DNA of 6,159 nucleotides, taken from positions 1-6,159 of the forward strand of contig JAJZXP010000310.1 of NCBI GenBank assembly GCA_021806345.1, in the 5' to 3' direction. Made by a program: the position numbers and the translations under genes. Source of the stretch: Thermoplasmata archaeon. Lineage in GTDB: Archaea; Thermoplasmatota; Thermoplasmata; Thermoplasmatales; Thermoplasmataceae. Below are positions 5,822 to 6,159 of the stretch, in pieces (the first letter of the stretch is position 1; every line of letters begins with the position of its first letter). Below the pieces are notes generated by a model. That model worked only from the letters and a program-made list of their open reading frames with translations. It was not told the origin of the DNA and did not search any database.

Positions 5822-6159
5822 ATGAAAATACTGTTAGCGTTCGACGGTTCGGAAGGTGCGAAACTGGCCCTTAAATTTGCCCTTAAATTTAAGGACGTGA
5901 TAGAAAAGATGACTGTTCTATATGTTACACCAGCAGTCATGGGATCAGGGCCGACATTCGATTCATATGTTCCATCCACTGTATATATAAAGCAGGATGA
6001 AGCAGCAGATAAGATATTGCAGATATCATCAACAATGCTCTCTGATTCAGGAGTTAATTTTGACATTGAGAAGATGGATGCGACAGGTGATCAGATCGCC
6101 AAGGTTATAGTAAGGGCAGCAGAGGAGAAATCCTGCGATATGATTATATCTGGAACAAG
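5822..6159 (+). CDS. Universal stress protein (UspA family), 3' partial
   Basis: The first 112 codons of a gene that runs off the right edge. The start MKILLAFDGSEGAKLALKFA is the classic Usp opening: a beta strand ending in the nucleotide-binding Asp8, then G-S-E and a helix. It continues with TVLYVTP (second strand), a helical region with KQDEAADKIL, and the late strand/helix AKVIVRAAEEKSCDMIISGT. That ends just where the G-x2-G-x9-G-S/T nucleotide-binding motif of ATP-binding Usps would follow, so ATP binding cannot be decided. Usp proteins are about 140-150 residues, so some 30-40 residues are missing. They are cytoplasmic and linked to stress survival, with no single known reaction. A stop (TAA at 5795) and the lack of any in-frame start before 5822 fix the start. 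The gene has its own promoter-like region and is separated from egtD by 214 bases. Confidence 0.9.
   Translation, partial: MKILLAFDGSEGAKLALKFALKFKDVIEKMTVLYVTPAVMGSGPTFDSYVPSTVYIKQDEAADKILQISSTMLSDSGVNFDIEKMDATGDQIAKVIVRAAEEKSCDMIISGT

Noticed and set aside
5794..6066. Minus-strand open frame of 90 codons opposite usp
   Set aside because: It is antisense to a clear UspA-family N-terminus.
1..6159. CRISPR arrays, tRNA or rRNA genes
   Set aside because: No regularly spaced repeats and no tRNA-like cloverleaf or rRNA motifs were seen on either strand.

Overview
The window looks archaeal and most likely comes from a Thermoplasmatales-type genome (Ferroplasma, Cuniculiplasma or Thermoplasma relatives). 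The clues are low G+C, AT-rich TATA-like boxes about 21-29 nt upstream of start codons with no well-placed Shine-Dalgarno (the pattern of leaderless transcripts), and an IS5-type transposase of the kind common in acidophilic archaea. The taxonomic call is an inference from sequence style, not a database match.

Layout, left to right. (1) The 3' part of a membrane protein with a bacterial-PH-like (bPH2/DUF304) domain, positions 2-604, cut by the window edge. (2) A gene-poor, decayed stretch, 605-2140. It contains a badly degenerate IS5-type transposase on the minus strand, which I could read almost end to end (1820 down to 890) across one frameshift and six or seven in-frame stops. Just upstream of it is a 57-bp sequence that recurs 1.4 kb away. 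(3) An intact HtpX-like M48 membrane metalloprotease on the minus strand (2141-3208), bracketed by the two same-orientation copies of that repeat. (4) A divergent plus-strand operon, egtB-egtD (3371-5607), with a 4-nt ATGA overlap. EgtD trimethylates histidine to hercynine, and EgtB is the iron-dependent enzyme that adds the sulfur-bearing amino acid, so the pair supplies the core of ergothioneine biosynthesis. (5) The 5' part of a universal stress protein gene (5822 to the right edge), behind its own promoter-like region and a near-perfect palindrome.

Taken together, the right half reads as a stress and redox neighbourhood (membrane protein quality control, a thiol antioxidant pathway, Usp) next to an insertion-sequence graveyard. 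The most interesting points are an ergothioneine operon in a probable archaeon, with EgtB active-site features suggesting a cysteine-using enzyme that would not need EgtA/EgtC, and a duplicated insertion-sequence end that places promoter-like sequence in front of htpX. I did not find a clearly new multi-gene system, CRISPR array, tRNA or rRNA.
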